From assembly GCF_900103325.1 (NCBI RefSeq), contig NZ_FMXM01000004.1, positions 310,001 to 374,000 on the forward strand: a DNA stretch of 64,000 bases, in the 5' to 3' direction. The first letter of the stretch is position 1; each line of letters starts with the position of its first letter. The stretch is from Mesorhizobium qingshengii. GTDB taxonomy: Bacteria > Pseudomonadota > Alphaproteobacteria > Rhizobiales > Rhizobiaceae. A program made the position numbers and the translations under genes. Under the pieces are notes generated by a model. That model made no database searches. It was given only the letters and a program-made list of their open reading frames with translations, and had not been told where the DNA came from. Below are positions 16,448 to 25,465 of this stretch, piece after piece.

Positions 16448-17401
16448 ATGAAGAAACTGGTTTGCGCCGGCGAGATCCTGGTCGAGATCATGGCCGAGCG
16501 GATCGGCCAGAGTTTCCTTGCTCCCGGGCCACTCGTCGGCCCGTTTCCATCCGGCGCACCGGCCATTTTCATCGACCAGGCGGCGCGGCTCGGCCAACCG
16601 GCGGGCCTGATCGCCGCGGTCGGCGATGACGATTTCGGACATTTGAACATCGAGCGCCTGCGCGCCGACGGCGCCGACATCTCGGCCATCAAGGTGCATC
16701 GCGGCGCCGCCACGGGAACCGCCTTCGTCACCTACGAGACGGATGGCAGCCGGCATTTCGTCTACAACATCAAGCAAAGTGCCGCCGGCCTGATCGAGAT
16801 CGGCACCGAGGCGCGCGCGCTGCTGGCCGGTGCCGACCATTTTCACGTCATGGGCACGTCGCTGTTCTCGCCTGAAACGATCGCGGTGGCCCGCGCCGGG
16901 ATCGAAGCCGTCAAGGCGCGCGGCGGCACGGTCTCCTTCGACCCCAACATCCGCGCGGAAATGCTCGATTTGCCGGGCCTGCGCGACGCCTTGCATTTCG
17001 TGCTGTCGAAAACGGATCTGTTCCTGCCAAGCGGGCCGGAACTGTTCATCTTCGCCAGGGCGACCGACGAGGAAGCCGCGGTGCGCGAAATGCTGGAACG
17101 CGGCATCTCGACGGTGGTCATCAAGAAGGGGGCACAAGGCGCCGTTCACTACGACCAGGCCGGACGCACCGCGTCGCCCGGATTCGTCGTCGACGAAATC
17201 GACCCGACCGGCGCCGGCGACTGTTTTGCCGCCGCCTTTGTCTCCTTCTGGCTGCGCGGGGCGACGCCCGAGAAGGCGCTCAGAATCGCCAATGGCTGCG
17301 GCGCACTGGCGGTCACGAAGAAGGGGCCGATGGAGGGCATAGCCTCCCTTGCCGCCGTCGAGGCCTTCATCGAGACGGCCGAGACCGGAGAGACGGAGTG
17401 A
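16448..17401 (+). CDS. PfkB family sugar kinase (tagatose kinase-like)
   Basis: A 317-residue ribokinase-fold protein beginning MKKLVCAGEILVEIMAERIG, with the signature DPTGAGDCF at residues 252-260 (catalytic Asp258). An upstream in-frame ATG at 16394 lacks a ribosome-binding site and family similarity; ATG 16448 follows GTGAGGAC. It overlaps the next gene (GTGA). Kinases next to a GatZ/KbaZ-like protein in rhizobia and Agrobacterium have been described as tagatose kinases, so D-tagatose is the leading candidate substrate; other ketohexoses are possible. Confidence 0.8.
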   Translation: MKKLVCAGEILVEIMAERIGQSFLAPGPLVGPFPSGAPAIFIDQAARLGQPAGLIAAVGDDDFGHLNIERLRADGADISAIKVHRGAATGTAFVTYETDGSRHFVYNIKQSAAGLIEIGTEARALLAGADHFHVMGTSLFSPETIAVARAGIEAVKARGGTVSFDPNIRAEMLDLPGLRDALHFVLSKTDLFLPSGPELFIFARATDEEAAVREMLERGISTVVIKKGAQGAVHYDQAGRTASPGFVVDEIDPTGAGDCFAAAFVSFWLRGATPEKALRIANGCGALAVTKKGPMEGIASLAAVEAFIETAETGETE

Positions 17402-18681
17402 GCCAGGCGACGGACAGGCTGGCTGCCATCGCGACGCGACGCGCGGCCGGCGAGCGCCGCGGCATCGCCTCGATCTGCTCGGCCCATCCGCTCGTCATCG
17501 AGGCGGCGCTACGCCACGGCAAGGCGCGCGACGCCGACGTGCTGATCGAGGCCACCTGCAACCAGGTGAACCACGAGGGCGGCTATACCGGCATGACGCC
17601 CGGGGACTTCCGGCGTTTTGTCGAGACGATCGCCGGCAAGGTCGCCTTTCCCCTGGACAGGCTCGTGCTTGGCGGTGACCATCTCGGGCCCAATCCCTGG
17701 AAGCATCTGCCCGCGCCTGAGGCCATGGCAAAGGCCTCGCGCATGGTCGACGCCTATGCGGAAGCCGGCTTCACCAAGATCCATCTCGACGCCAGCATGG
17801 GCTGCGCCGGCGAAGGTGCCGCACCGCCCGACGCGACGATTGCCGCGCGCGCGGCGGAACTGGCCGCGGCGGCCGAGGCCGCGAGCGAACGAGCGAGTGG
17901 CGCCAAACCTGTCTACGTCATCGGCACGGAAGTGCCGGTACCTGGCGGTGCCTTCGAGGCGTTGGACCATCTGGCGGTGACGACGCCGGAGGCGGCACTG
18001 GAGACCGTACGGATCCACCGGCAGGCTTTCAGCCGCCGTGGCCTCGACCAGGCCTTTTCGCGCGCGATCGGCGTCGTCGTGCAGCCGGGCGTCGAATTCG
18101 GCAATGCCGAGGTGATCGCCTACCAGCCGGAACGCGCCGGCGCCCTGGCCGGCACGCTGCGGGACCTGCCGCAATTCGTCTTCGAGGCCCATTCGACGGA
18201 CTACCAGCCGGTCGCGGCGCTGACCGCGCTGGTCGACAATGGCTTTGCCATCCTCAAGGTCGGGCCATGGCTGACTTTCGCCCTGCGCGAGGCGCTCTAT
18301 GGTCTGAGCCACATTGCCGATGTCCTCGCTCCCGATGCGGCGCGCGAAAGCCTGCCGGCGGCCATGGAACGCGCCATGCAGGCAGCGCCCGCCAACTGGA
18401 AGAACTATTACCACGGCTCCGAGGCCGAGCAGCGGATAGAACGCCATTTCTCCTACAGCGACCGCATCCGCTACTACTGGCCGGCACCGGCGGCGAAGCA
18501 AGCCACGGACGCGCTGATGCAGGCGCTCGGCGACCGCGACATCCCCCCACCCCTCATCAGCCAGTACCTTGGCCATCTCGACCGCCCGGTGGCGAACGGG
18601 TCCGTCGCGCCAAGGGCCAGGGACCTGCTGATCGGCAGCGTGACACAGGTTCTCGATATCTACGCCAGCGCAACGGGCTGA
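17398..18681 (+). CDS. D-tagatose-bisphosphate aldolase non-catalytic subunit family (GatZ/KbaZ); possible tagatose-6-P 4-epimerase
   Basis: A 427-residue protein of the GatZ/KbaZ family starting at GTG 17398, which overlaps the kinase stop. Conserved stretches include SICSAHPLVIEAALRH, ATCNQVNHEGGYTGMTP, GGDHLGPNPW and HLDASMGCAG, a TIM-barrel pattern with His and Asp suited to metal or phosphate binding. In enterobacteria this protein assists the GatY/KbaY aldolase. No GatY/KbaY partner is present here, and in Agrobacterium a member was reported to act alone as a D-tagatose-6-phosphate 4-epimerase. With the kinase this would give tagatose to tagatose-6-P to fructose-6-P. The function is inferred from family and context. 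Confidence 0.83.
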   Translation: MSQATDRLAAIATRRAAGERRGIASICSAHPLVIEAALRHGKARDADVLIEATCNQVNHEGGYTGMTPGDFRRFVETIAGKVAFPLDRLVLGGDHLGPNPWKHLPAPEAMAKASRMVDAYAEAGFTKIHLDASMGCAGEGAAPPDATIAARAAELAAAAEAASERASGAKPVYVIGTEVPVPGGAFEALDHLAVTTPEAALETVRIHRQAFSRRGLDQAFSRAIGVVVQPGVEFGNAEVIAYQPERAGALAGTLRDLPQFVFEAHSTDYQPVAALTALVDNGFAILKVGPWLTFALREALYGLSHIADVLAPDAARESLPAAMERAMQAAPANWKNYYHGSEAEQRIERHFSYSDRIRYYWPAPAAKQATDALMQALGDRDIPPPLISQYLGHLDRPVANGSVAPRARDLLIGSVTQVLDIYASATG

Positions 18682-18689
18682 CCCGCCGA

Positions 18690-20210
18690 CTACGGCAGCA
18701 AGACCAGGGCTCCCGTCGTGCGCCGGGATTCCAGATCGCGGTGCGCGTCGGCGGCGTTGGCAAGATCGTATCGGGTCGGCGCCTCGACCCTGACGACGCC
18801 CTGGCGAAGGGCCTGGAAAAACCTGGCGACATGCGGCGCGAGCTTCTCCGGCGTGTCGGTGTAGTGGGCGTAGTTGGGCCGCGAAATGGTGAGCGACCTG
18901 GAGGCGAAGCGGCCGATATCCCAATTGCCGACCGGCCCCGAAGCCTGGCCGAAACTGACGAGATGGCCACGCACGGCAAGGGCCGCCAGCGAACCGGCGA
19001 AGGTGTCATTGCCGACCGCGTCATAGGCGACATTGGCGCCCATGCCTCCCGTCAGCCGCATGACGGCCTCGGCGAAATTTTCGCGGGAATAGACGATGAC
19101 ATGGTGCGCGCCGAGACGCTCGACGATCCGCGCCTTGTCATCACTCGACACCGTGGCGATCACCGTTGCGCCGAGATGGCGGGCCCATTGCACCAGCAAC
19201 TGGCCGATGCCGCCAGCCGCCGCATGGATGAGAACGATGTCGCCGCGCTTCACGACATGGACATCATGCAACAGGAAACTCGCGGCAACGCCCTTGAGCA
19301 GGCCGGCAGCGGCAATCTCATCTGGAATATCGTTGGAGAGATGAACCAGCAGCTCGGGCGCCATGTTGCGCCGCTCCGCATACGCGCCAACCGGTGGGCA
19401 GGCATAGGCGACGCGATCGCCGACCGAAAAGCCCGACACCGCCGGGCCAACCGCCTCGATGACGCCTGCGGCCTCCATGCCCGGCACGCCAGGCGGCTGC
19501 AATAGGTCGAAAAAACCGGTGCGGCAGTAGACGTCGATGAAGTTGACGCCGATCACCGTATGACGGATCCGCACCTGGTTCGGCTCCAGTGGCGGCAATC
19601 CGATTTCCCTGAGCTGTAACTCCTCCGGTCCGCCATAACGTTCGACCAGGATTGCCTTGGTCGTCGAGGCCTGACCCGGAGCAACCGTTGACACCGTGCG
19701 AGGCACGCTTGCGGATGGCATCGGCACTGCAACCGCCCGCGGTTGTCTCGCGTCGATCGGCGAAACCACGCTTCTGCGTCGCAAGAGGTTGCGCACGGCC
19801 GAGAAGCCGGCCTGATAGATACCTTCGGTGACAAGCTTGACCAGTTCGTCGCGGCGATGCGCCGGCGGGTTGAATTCGGAGCGCCATTCCCAGAAGGTCG
19901 CGTTGCCATCGGTCACCGGCTTCAGCCGCAGCGAGGCGACATAGCCCATCAGCGGCAGCGGCGCTTCGAGCAGGCAATAGCTCAACCGATGATCCTTGTC
20001 CGACAACGCCAGCAGTTGCTCACGCAGCTCACCACCGTCGGCGAGCCGGAAATGGCGCACCGCGCCGACCGCATCGACAGGTTCGCCGCCTTCGATTTCA
20101 CTAAACGAGATCGCCGGGTGCCAGCGGTCGTGACCGTTGAAATCACGCAGGATCGCCCAGACCTCGTCGATCGGCGCATCGATGATCGTGCTCTGGCGAA
20201 CCTGGACCAT
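18690..20210 (-). CDS. SRPBCC domain fused to a zinc-less quinone oxidoreductase
   Basis: A 506-residue two-domain protein. Residues 1 to about 150 form an SRPBCC (polyketide-cyclase/START-like) ligand-binding domain starting VQVRQSTIIDAPIDEVWAIL. A Pro/Ser/Thr-rich linker (about 150-185) follows. Residues from about 187 form an MDR-family NADPH:quinone oxidoreductase (QOR) with VRIRHTVIGVNFIDVYCRTG, the substrate-side GMEAAGVIEAVGP and the nucleotide-binding AAAGGIGQLLVQWA. No zinc-ligand cysteines typical of alcohol dehydrogenases are seen. The separate protein 9 bases upstream is a paralog of the SRPBCC domain. The fusion suggests that SRPBCC binds a hydrophobic or quinone-like molecule that the oxidoreductase reduces; the substrate is unknown. 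Confidence 0.85.
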   Translation of the reverse strand: MVQVRQSTIIDAPIDEVWAILRDFNGHDRWHPAISFSEIEGGEPVDAVGAVRHFRLADGGELREQLLALSDKDHRLSYCLLEAPLPLMGYVASLRLKPVTDGNATFWEWRSEFNPPAHRRDELVKLVTEGIYQAGFSAVRNLLRRRSVVSPIDARQPRAVAVPMPSASVPRTVSTVAPGQASTTKAILVERYGGPEELQLREIGLPPLEPNQVRIRHTVIGVNFIDVYCRTGFFDLLQPPGVPGMEAAGVIEAVGPAVSGFSVGDRVAYACPPVGAYAERRNMAPELLVHLSNDIPDEIAAAGLLKGVAASFLLHDVHVVKRGDIVLIHAAAGGIGQLLVQWARHLGATVIATVSSDDKARIVERLGAHHVIVYSRENFAEAVMRLTGGMGANVAYDAVGNDTFAGSLAALAVRGHLVSFGQASGPVGNWDIGRFASRSLTISRPNYAHYTDTPEKLAPHVARFFQALRQGVVRVEAPTRYDLANAADAHRDLESRRTTGALVLLP

Positions 20211-20219
20211 CGGGCCGCG

Positions 20220-20657
20220 TCAGCGCCCGAACCGGTGTTTCAACGCGGTCAAGGCGGTCTGGAACACGCCATTGCCGATCTGATGCATCAGGGCAGCTTC
20301 GCGGTCGGCGGCGCAGTCGAACTCGGCCTGCCATTCGGCGAGCGTCAAATTGCCGTCGGTGATCGGTGTCAGCGACAGGGTGGCGACATAATTCTCCACC
20401 GCCATCGGGCTTTCGAGAATCGCGTAGCTGCAGGATAGATCATAGTCGGACAGCGCCAGCAGCCTTTCACGGATCCGCCCGCCGTCCTTCAGCGTGAAGC
20501 TTCTGATGCAACCGATCTGGTCGGCCTGCGCGTTCTGCTCGATGCGGCTCTCGGCGACGAAAGGCGCCCAGCCCGGCAAACCATTGAAGTTGCGCACGAG
20601 CTTCCAGACTTCCGCCGCCGGCGCGGGAATGACTGAGGAGACATAGACCTTGGTCAT
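20220..20657 (-). CDS. SRPBCC family protein
   Basis: A 145-residue stand-alone SRPBCC protein starting MTKVYVSSVIPAPAAEVWKL. It aligns by eye with the N-terminal domain of the downstream fusion: both have the PAPxxEVW / DAPxDEVW start, a FNG-x(3)-W turn, RSF/RHF-xL-xDGG, RLLALSD/QLLALSD and a late LTxAEWQAEF/FWEWRSEF. This implies tandem duplication. It is predicted cytoplasmic and shows no catalytic motif; such proteins bind lipids, polyketides or sterol-like ligands. The frame is open upstream into the palindromic repeat, but the ATG at 20657 matches the family start. Confidence 0.82.
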   Translation of the reverse strand: MTKVYVSSVIPAPAAEVWKLVRNFNGLPGWAPFVAESRIEQNAQADQIGCIRSFTLKDGGRIRERLLALSDYDLSCSYAILESPMAVENYVATLSLTPITDGNLTLAEWQAEFDCAADREAALMHQIGNGVFQTALTALKHRFGR

Positions 20658-20721
20658 GCTTACGAGCCGGCTATCGGCATGGAAGTCCGCGCATGCATTG
20701 TCTCGCGCCGCGCCAGCTCGA

Positions 20722-20863
20722 CCCCCACTCCGTCGAGCTTCGCTCGACACCTCTCCCCCGATCGACGGGGGAGAGGAAGGGCGCGAACCGTCCGCGGCGG
20801 GCTCCCTTCCTCTCCCTCCGGAGGGGGGAGAGGTGGCGCTGCGAAGCAGCGACGGAGTGGGGG
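20722..20863. repeat. RIME-like palindromic intergenic repeat element
   Basis: This 142-bp element begins CCCCCACTCCGTCG and ends CGACGGAGTGGGGG, an exact terminal inverted repeat. Nested inside are CTTCGCTCG/GCTGCGAAGCAGC-type and CACCTCTCCCCC/GGGGGGAGAGGTG arms and two further CCTCTCC/GGAGAGG arms. This matches the structure of mosaic palindromic intergenic elements (RIME and related) known from Rhizobium, Mesorhizobium and Brucella. It fills most of the 306-base gap between the SRPBCC gene start (20657) and the flotillin-like gene end (20964). Apart from it the gap shows nothing recognisable. Confidence 0.75.
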
Positions 20864-20963
20864 AACCACTTGGCAATCATCGCGAACCGACGCAGCATGG
20901 CAATCAGGCGTAAAATATCGTCTCGCACGGCCCAACGAAGCGCAAGGAAACACCGCCCTCACC

Positions 20964-23150
20964 TCAGTGATCGCGGTCGTCATCGTCGTCCTTGGCAGGC
21001 TTGCCCTTGCCCTTCTTGTCGCGGGTCAGGCTCGAAATGTCCTTGGCATCGCGCAGCACGTCGGTCATGCGGCCGAGCGAGCCGCCTTCGATGCCGATCT
21101 CCTTCATCAGATTGTCGATCATCGGCGCCTGCACACGGTAACGCAGCGCCGAGTCGATGACCTCGTCGGTGACGTTGCGGTTGCCGCCGGTGCCACCGTT
21201 GATGCCGTCGACATGCAGGATCTTGATGCCCTCGATCTTCTCCATCGGCTTGACGCTCTCGCGGATGATGCCTTCCATGTGGTCGAGCAGCTTGCCACGC
21301 AGACGCCCTGCCCGCGCGCCTTCGGAAAGGATGTTTTCGGCCTCGTTGAGCTGACGATGGCCGGCGGCGTCGACCTCGTAGCGCTGGGCGGCGGCAAGGG
21401 CGTGGATCTTCTCCGACTCGGCCGAGGCGACGGCGGCGATCTTCTGCGCTTCGGCAAGGCTCTTTGCCGCCTTCATCTCGGCATCCGCGGCAGAGACTAT
21501 GCGCAAGGCGTCACGCTCGGCTTCGCGTTGCGCGCCGATCAGGTCGGTCAGCTTGCGGCGCTCGGCGATCTCGCGCTCGCGGGCGGTGAAGGCCTGTTCC
21601 TCGGCCTGGATGGCCTTGGCGCGGACGGCTTCCGAAGCGGCTATGGCCGAGGACCGCTCCTGCGTCTTCTTGGCGATGTCGATTGCCTTCTGGATTTCGG
21701 CGATCTCGATCTTCTGGTCGCGGTCGACGCCAAGCTGCCTGATATCGCGATCCTTGATCAGCCGGGCCTCCTCGATGCCGCGCTCGGTGGTGATGCGGGC
21801 GCGCTCGACCTCTTCGCCGGCCGAGATCTCGGCTTCCTCGAAAGCCTGACGCTTGGCGATCTGCAGCGCTTCGAGGTGACGCTCCCTTGCGATCCTGACC
21901 TCGTCGATGGCGCGATCCTGCGCGATCCGCGCCGTCTCGGTTGCCTGGTTCTCGACGATCTCGGCGCGGCGCTTTTCCGCCTCGGCCTTCGTCACTTCCA
22001 GCGCCTTTTCAGCCAGCGCGATCTGACGCTCCAGCTCCGCGACCTCGAGCAGTTTCCTGCGCTCGATCTCGAGCTGGCTCTGCGTGCCCTCCCGCTCGAT
22101 GCGGGCCTTTTCCAGCGACAGTTCAAGCGCAATCTGCTCACGCTCGGTCAGTTCACGCATCTTCATCTCGGTCTCGTCGAGCGAACGGCGCCGCGCAATC
22201 TCGCGACGCTGCGTGTCTTCCTCGCTCTTGATGCGCTCCTCGGTGATGTTTCGCTCCTGGTTGAGGCGCGACTTCTCGACGGCTTCGCGCGACGAAAGCT
22301 GCGCCTGCTCGGATTCCTGGTCTCGCAGCGCGCGCTCGATGGCGAGCTCAGAGCGCTGCGCGGCACGGCGGATCTCGACCTCGCGCTCCTGTTCGAGGCG
22401 GGCATACTCGCTGTCGCGGTCGATCTCCAGCACCTTGCGCTGGGTGTCGAGGTTCTGGTTGCGGATATCGACCAGCGTGCGCTGCTCGATCTCGTTGCGC
22501 ATCCGGCGGCGGGTCTCGATCGATTCCGTCAGCTGCGTCAGGCCCTCGGCGTCGAAGGCGTTGGACGGGTCGAAATATTCGAGGCTGGTCTGGTCAAGAT
22601 CGACGATGGCGACGCTTTCCAGCTCGAGCCCGTTGGCGGCGAGCGATTCCGAAGCGAGGCTGCGCACCTTGGCGGCGTAGTCGCCGCGCAGTTCGTGCAT
22701 CTCCTCCAGCGTCATCTGGGCCGCGACCGTGCGCAGGGCGCCCGCGAACTTGCCTTCCAGCAATTCGCGCAGGCTGTCGGGCTGCAGCGTGCGGCGGCCA
22801 AGCGTCTGCGCGGCGGCGGCCACAAGGTCGCGGCTGGCGCCGACGCGGACGAAGAACTCGGCGATCAGGTCGACGCGCATGCGGTTTTTGGTGATCAGCG
22901 CAAAACCATCCTCGCGGCGCACCTCGATGCGCAACACGTTCATGTTGACCGGGGTGATATCGTGCAGCACCGGAATGACGAAGGCGCCGCCATTCACCAC
23001 CACCTTCTCGCCCATGAAGCCGGTGCGCACGAACGCCGTCTCCTTGGTCGAGCGGCGATAGAGCCAGCGCAAGATGTAGACGGCGATCACCACGACGACC
23101 GCGGCGATGATCAGCCACAACAGGAAAGCGCCAAAGGTTTGCGCGTCCAT
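20964..23150 (-). CDS. Flotillin-like SPFH/band-7 family membrane protein
   Basis: A 728-residue protein with one N-terminal transmembrane segment (about residues 7-28), then an SPFH/band-7 domain (about 30-190, including GFMGEKVVVNGGAFVIPVLH). A very long, highly charged coiled coil (about 230-560, rich in E, R, A) and a C-terminal flotillin region follow. The tail is Lys-rich then Asp-rich (GKGKPAKDDDDDRDH). It resembles YqiK/FloT-type scaffolds of membrane microdomains; the coil is longer than in the roughly 550-residue E. coli YqiK. ATG 23150 is preceded by GGGGAGGATAGATC. It stands alone, with no NfeD-like partner adjacent, so its client cannot be guessed. Confidence 0.9.
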   Translation of the reverse strand: MDAQTFGAFLLWLIIAAVVVVIAVYILRWLYRRSTKETAFVRTGFMGEKVVVNGGAFVIPVLHDITPVNMNVLRIEVRREDGFALITKNRMRVDLIAEFFVRVGASRDLVAAAAQTLGRRTLQPDSLRELLEGKFAGALRTVAAQMTLEEMHELRGDYAAKVRSLASESLAANGLELESVAIVDLDQTSLEYFDPSNAFDAEGLTQLTESIETRRRMRNEIEQRTLVDIRNQNLDTQRKVLEIDRDSEYARLEQEREVEIRRAAQRSELAIERALRDQESEQAQLSSREAVEKSRLNQERNITEERIKSEEDTQRREIARRRSLDETEMKMRELTEREQIALELSLEKARIEREGTQSQLEIERRKLLEVAELERQIALAEKALEVTKAEAEKRRAEIVENQATETARIAQDRAIDEVRIARERHLEALQIAKRQAFEEAEISAGEEVERARITTERGIEEARLIKDRDIRQLGVDRDQKIEIAEIQKAIDIAKKTQERSSAIAASEAVRAKAIQAEEQAFTAREREIAERRKLTDLIGAQREAERDALRIVSAADAEMKAAKSLAEAQKIAAVASAESEKIHALAAAQRYEVDAAGHRQLNEAENILSEGARAGRLRGKLLDHMEGIIRESVKPMEKIEGIKILHVDGINGGTGGNRNVTDEVIDSALRYRVQAPMIDNLMKEIGIEGGSLGRMTDVLRDAKDISSLTRDKKGKGKPAKDDDDDRDH

Positions 23151-23239
23151 GATCTATCCTCCCCAAGACAATACGGTCGGCACGGGGCGACCGGCGATAT
23201 TTTCAAACATCCACCCGCACGGTGGCGAAGTCCAATTCT

Positions 23240-25465
23240 TCATGCCCGCCTCTGCAGCTTCGGCGTGATCGCGTGGAATGCGTTGATCGCCGCGTCGACG
23301 AAAGGCGCTTCGTTGATGTTTGCCCGCACCCGCTCGACATGGCGCAACGGAGTCTGGCGAACGGTTCTCTCGATGGCCTCAAACAGGGCGTTGTCGGCTT
23401 CAGGATCGTGAAAGGCTTGACCGGGCGCATCGAGCATCGACACGCCGCCTTCGGGCAGAAGGAACCGCACCGGGCCATTCATGGCGTTGAGCCGCGCGCC
23501 GATCCATTCGCCGAAGGCGCGGTTCTCGTCGCGCGTGGTGCGCATCAGGGTGACGTTCGGATTGTGGATGACGAATTTGCGGCTGCGGAATTTCTCCGGC
23601 ACGCTGTCGCGCGGGCCGAAATTGACCATGTCGAGCGCGCCGGTCGAGCCCACATAAGGCAGCCCGGTGCGGATCGCCGCGCCGAAACGATCCTCGGTCG
23701 CCGGGAAGACGCCGCCGACGATCATGTCGGCCACTTCCGTGGTGGTCAAGTCGAGGAAGGCCGACAACAGGCGAGAGTCGCCGAGATTTTCCATGGCCCG
23801 TCCGCCGATGCCGGTGGCATGGAAGACGAGGCAGTCATAGTCGGCTTCGAGACGTCTGGCCACCGCCTGCACCGCCGGTGTGGTGACGCCGAACATGGTG
23901 ATGCCGACAGCCGGCCGAGCCAGTTTGCGCCTGGCTTCCCACGCCTCGGCGTTGGGCAGTTGGGCGACCATGCCGGCCATGGCGTGCGCGGCGTTGGACA
24001 GCACCTGTTCGGTGATCGAGTTCAGCCCCTGCACATCGGCGACCGAATGGAACATCATGATGTCGGCGCCGCCGACATATTTGGCGACATCGCCGGCCGC
24101 CACCGTCGACACCATCAGCTTGGGTATGCCGACAGGCAGCACGCGCATTCCCGCCGTTGCCAGCGTGGTGCCGCCGGAGCCACCGGCCGATATGATGCCG
24201 CCGATGTGCGGCTCGCGCTCGATCCAGCGCGCGAAGGCTTCCGCCATGGCACTGACCGAGCCGCCGCGATCATTGGTGAAGACGGCGGACGAACCGCGCG
24301 CGTGCATGCCGGCCACCTGCATGGCGGGCACGTCGGCGCTGGTCGGTTTTCCCGATGTCGAGAGATCAACGGTGCGCACCGGGATGCCGAGCGACTTCAG
24401 CCGGTCGGCGGCGAAGCGCAGTTCCTTGCCCTTGGTGTCGAAGGTGCCAGCGACCAGCACGGTCCGGCCGATACGCTCGGCGAAGGGGATGGCGAAGACC
24501 TTCTTCAGATCGTCCTGAGGTGCTGCCTTGTCGACCGCTGCCTGCCGCATTTCCGTGACCGGCACGTTCCAGCGGTTGGGCAGGTCGGTGACCGGACGAT
24601 AGACGCCATTGCGCGGCATTGGTTCGGCCGAGCCGGCGGCGGTGCGGTCGACGCGATAGACTTCCGCCAGTTGTTCCTTTGCCTGTGCGGCTTCCGCCGC
24701 CGTGACGGGCGCTTCCTCGGCATGGCGGCCAACGCCAAGCAGCCGCTGCTGCAACTCACGGTCGGCGGCGAGTGCCTTTGCGTCCATCAGCCGGTTGATG
24801 CGGCCATTGACCATGATGGCGACCTGGTTCGACACCGCGGTCGCCACGCCGATATTCTGCTCGATGACCAGCACCGCCATCTCGCCTTCGGCGGCGAGGT
24901 TGACCAGCATCTGCTCGACCTGGTCGACGATGATCGGCGCCAGGCCTTCGGTCGGCTCGTCCATGACCAGCAGCTTCGGATCGCTGAGCAGCGCGCGCGA
25001 AATCGCCAGCATCTGCTGTTCGCCGCCCGACAGCTGAGAGCCGCCATTTGTGCGGCGTTCAGCCAGGCGCGGAAAGGTCTGGTAGACGCGTTCGACCGTC
25101 CAGCTGGCATCGCGCCGGTTGCCTGCGGCAAGGCGCAGATGTTCATCGACCGTCAGACTCGGCCAGACGCGGCGCCCTTGCGGCACATAGCCGACGCCGA
25201 GACGGTGGATCTCGTGCGGCTCGAGCGCCGATATCTCGCGGCCATCGACGCGGATCGAACCGGAGCGCGCGCGCTTCAGGCCGACAATGGTGTTGCAGAG
25301 CGTCGACTTGCCCATGCCGTTGCGGCCGACCACCGACAGCACGCCGCTCTCCAGCGTCAGCGAAACACCTTGCAGCGCATGGCTTTCGCCATAGAAAACC
25401 TGCAGGTCGTCTATTCGGAGGATGGCCCTGGTTGGTTTGCCGGAGGGGGTCTGGCGCTCAGCCAT
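23240..25465 (-). CDS. LivF-type ABC ATPase fused to a Tm-1-like (UPF0261) domain
   Basis: A 741-residue fusion. Residues 13 to about 250 are a complete LivF-type ATPase: Walker A GRNGMGKST (47-55), signature LSGGEQ (145-150), Walker B LLVMDEPTEG (165-174) and the H-loop region. A linker (about 250-330) follows. Residues about 333-741 are a Tm-1-like/UPF0261 domain, starting TVLVAGTFDTKGKELRFAAD, with a glycine-rich GGSGGTTLA loop and VGVTTPAVQ-like second half. Tm-1 domains bind ATP; their bacterial role is undefined. ATG 25465 overlaps the LivG gene by 8 bases. It is the last gene of the operon. The stop at 23240 lies 90 bases before the flotillin start, with no obvious terminator. Confidence 0.88.
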   Translation of the reverse strand: MAERQTPSGKPTRAILRIDDLQVFYGESHALQGVSLTLESGVLSVVGRNGMGKSTLCNTIVGLKRARSGSIRVDGREISALEPHEIHRLGVGYVPQGRRVWPSLTVDEHLRLAAGNRRDASWTVERVYQTFPRLAERRTNGGSQLSGGEQQMLAISRALLSDPKLLVMDEPTEGLAPIIVDQVEQMLVNLAAEGEMAVLVIEQNIGVATAVSNQVAIMVNGRINRLMDAKALAADRELQQRLLGVGRHAEEAPVTAAEAAQAKEQLAEVYRVDRTAAGSAEPMPRNGVYRPVTDLPNRWNVPVTEMRQAAVDKAAPQDDLKKVFAIPFAERIGRTVLVAGTFDTKGKELRFAADRLKSLGIPVRTVDLSTSGKPTSADVPAMQVAGMHARGSSAVFTNDRGGSVSAMAEAFARWIEREPHIGGIISAGGSGGTTLATAGMRVLPVGIPKLMVSTVAAGDVAKYVGGADIMMFHSVADVQGLNSITEQVLSNAAHAMAGMVAQLPNAEAWEARRKLARPAVGITMFGVTTPAVQAVARRLEADYDCLVFHATGIGGRAMENLGDSRLLSAFLDLTTTEVADMIVGGVFPATEDRFGAAIRTGLPYVGSTGALDMVNFGPRDSVPEKFRSRKFVIHNPNVTLMRTTRDENRAFGEWIGARLNAMNGPVRFLLPEGGVSMLDAPGQAFHDPEADNALFEAIERTVRQTPLRHVERVRANINEAPFVDAAINAFHAITPKLQRRA

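Noticed and set aside
20679..23411. 910-codon plus-strand open frame
   Set aside because: It lies antisense to the flotillin-like gene, has the Leu/Asp/Gly-rich composition of a complement of charged coiled coil, and shows no domain.
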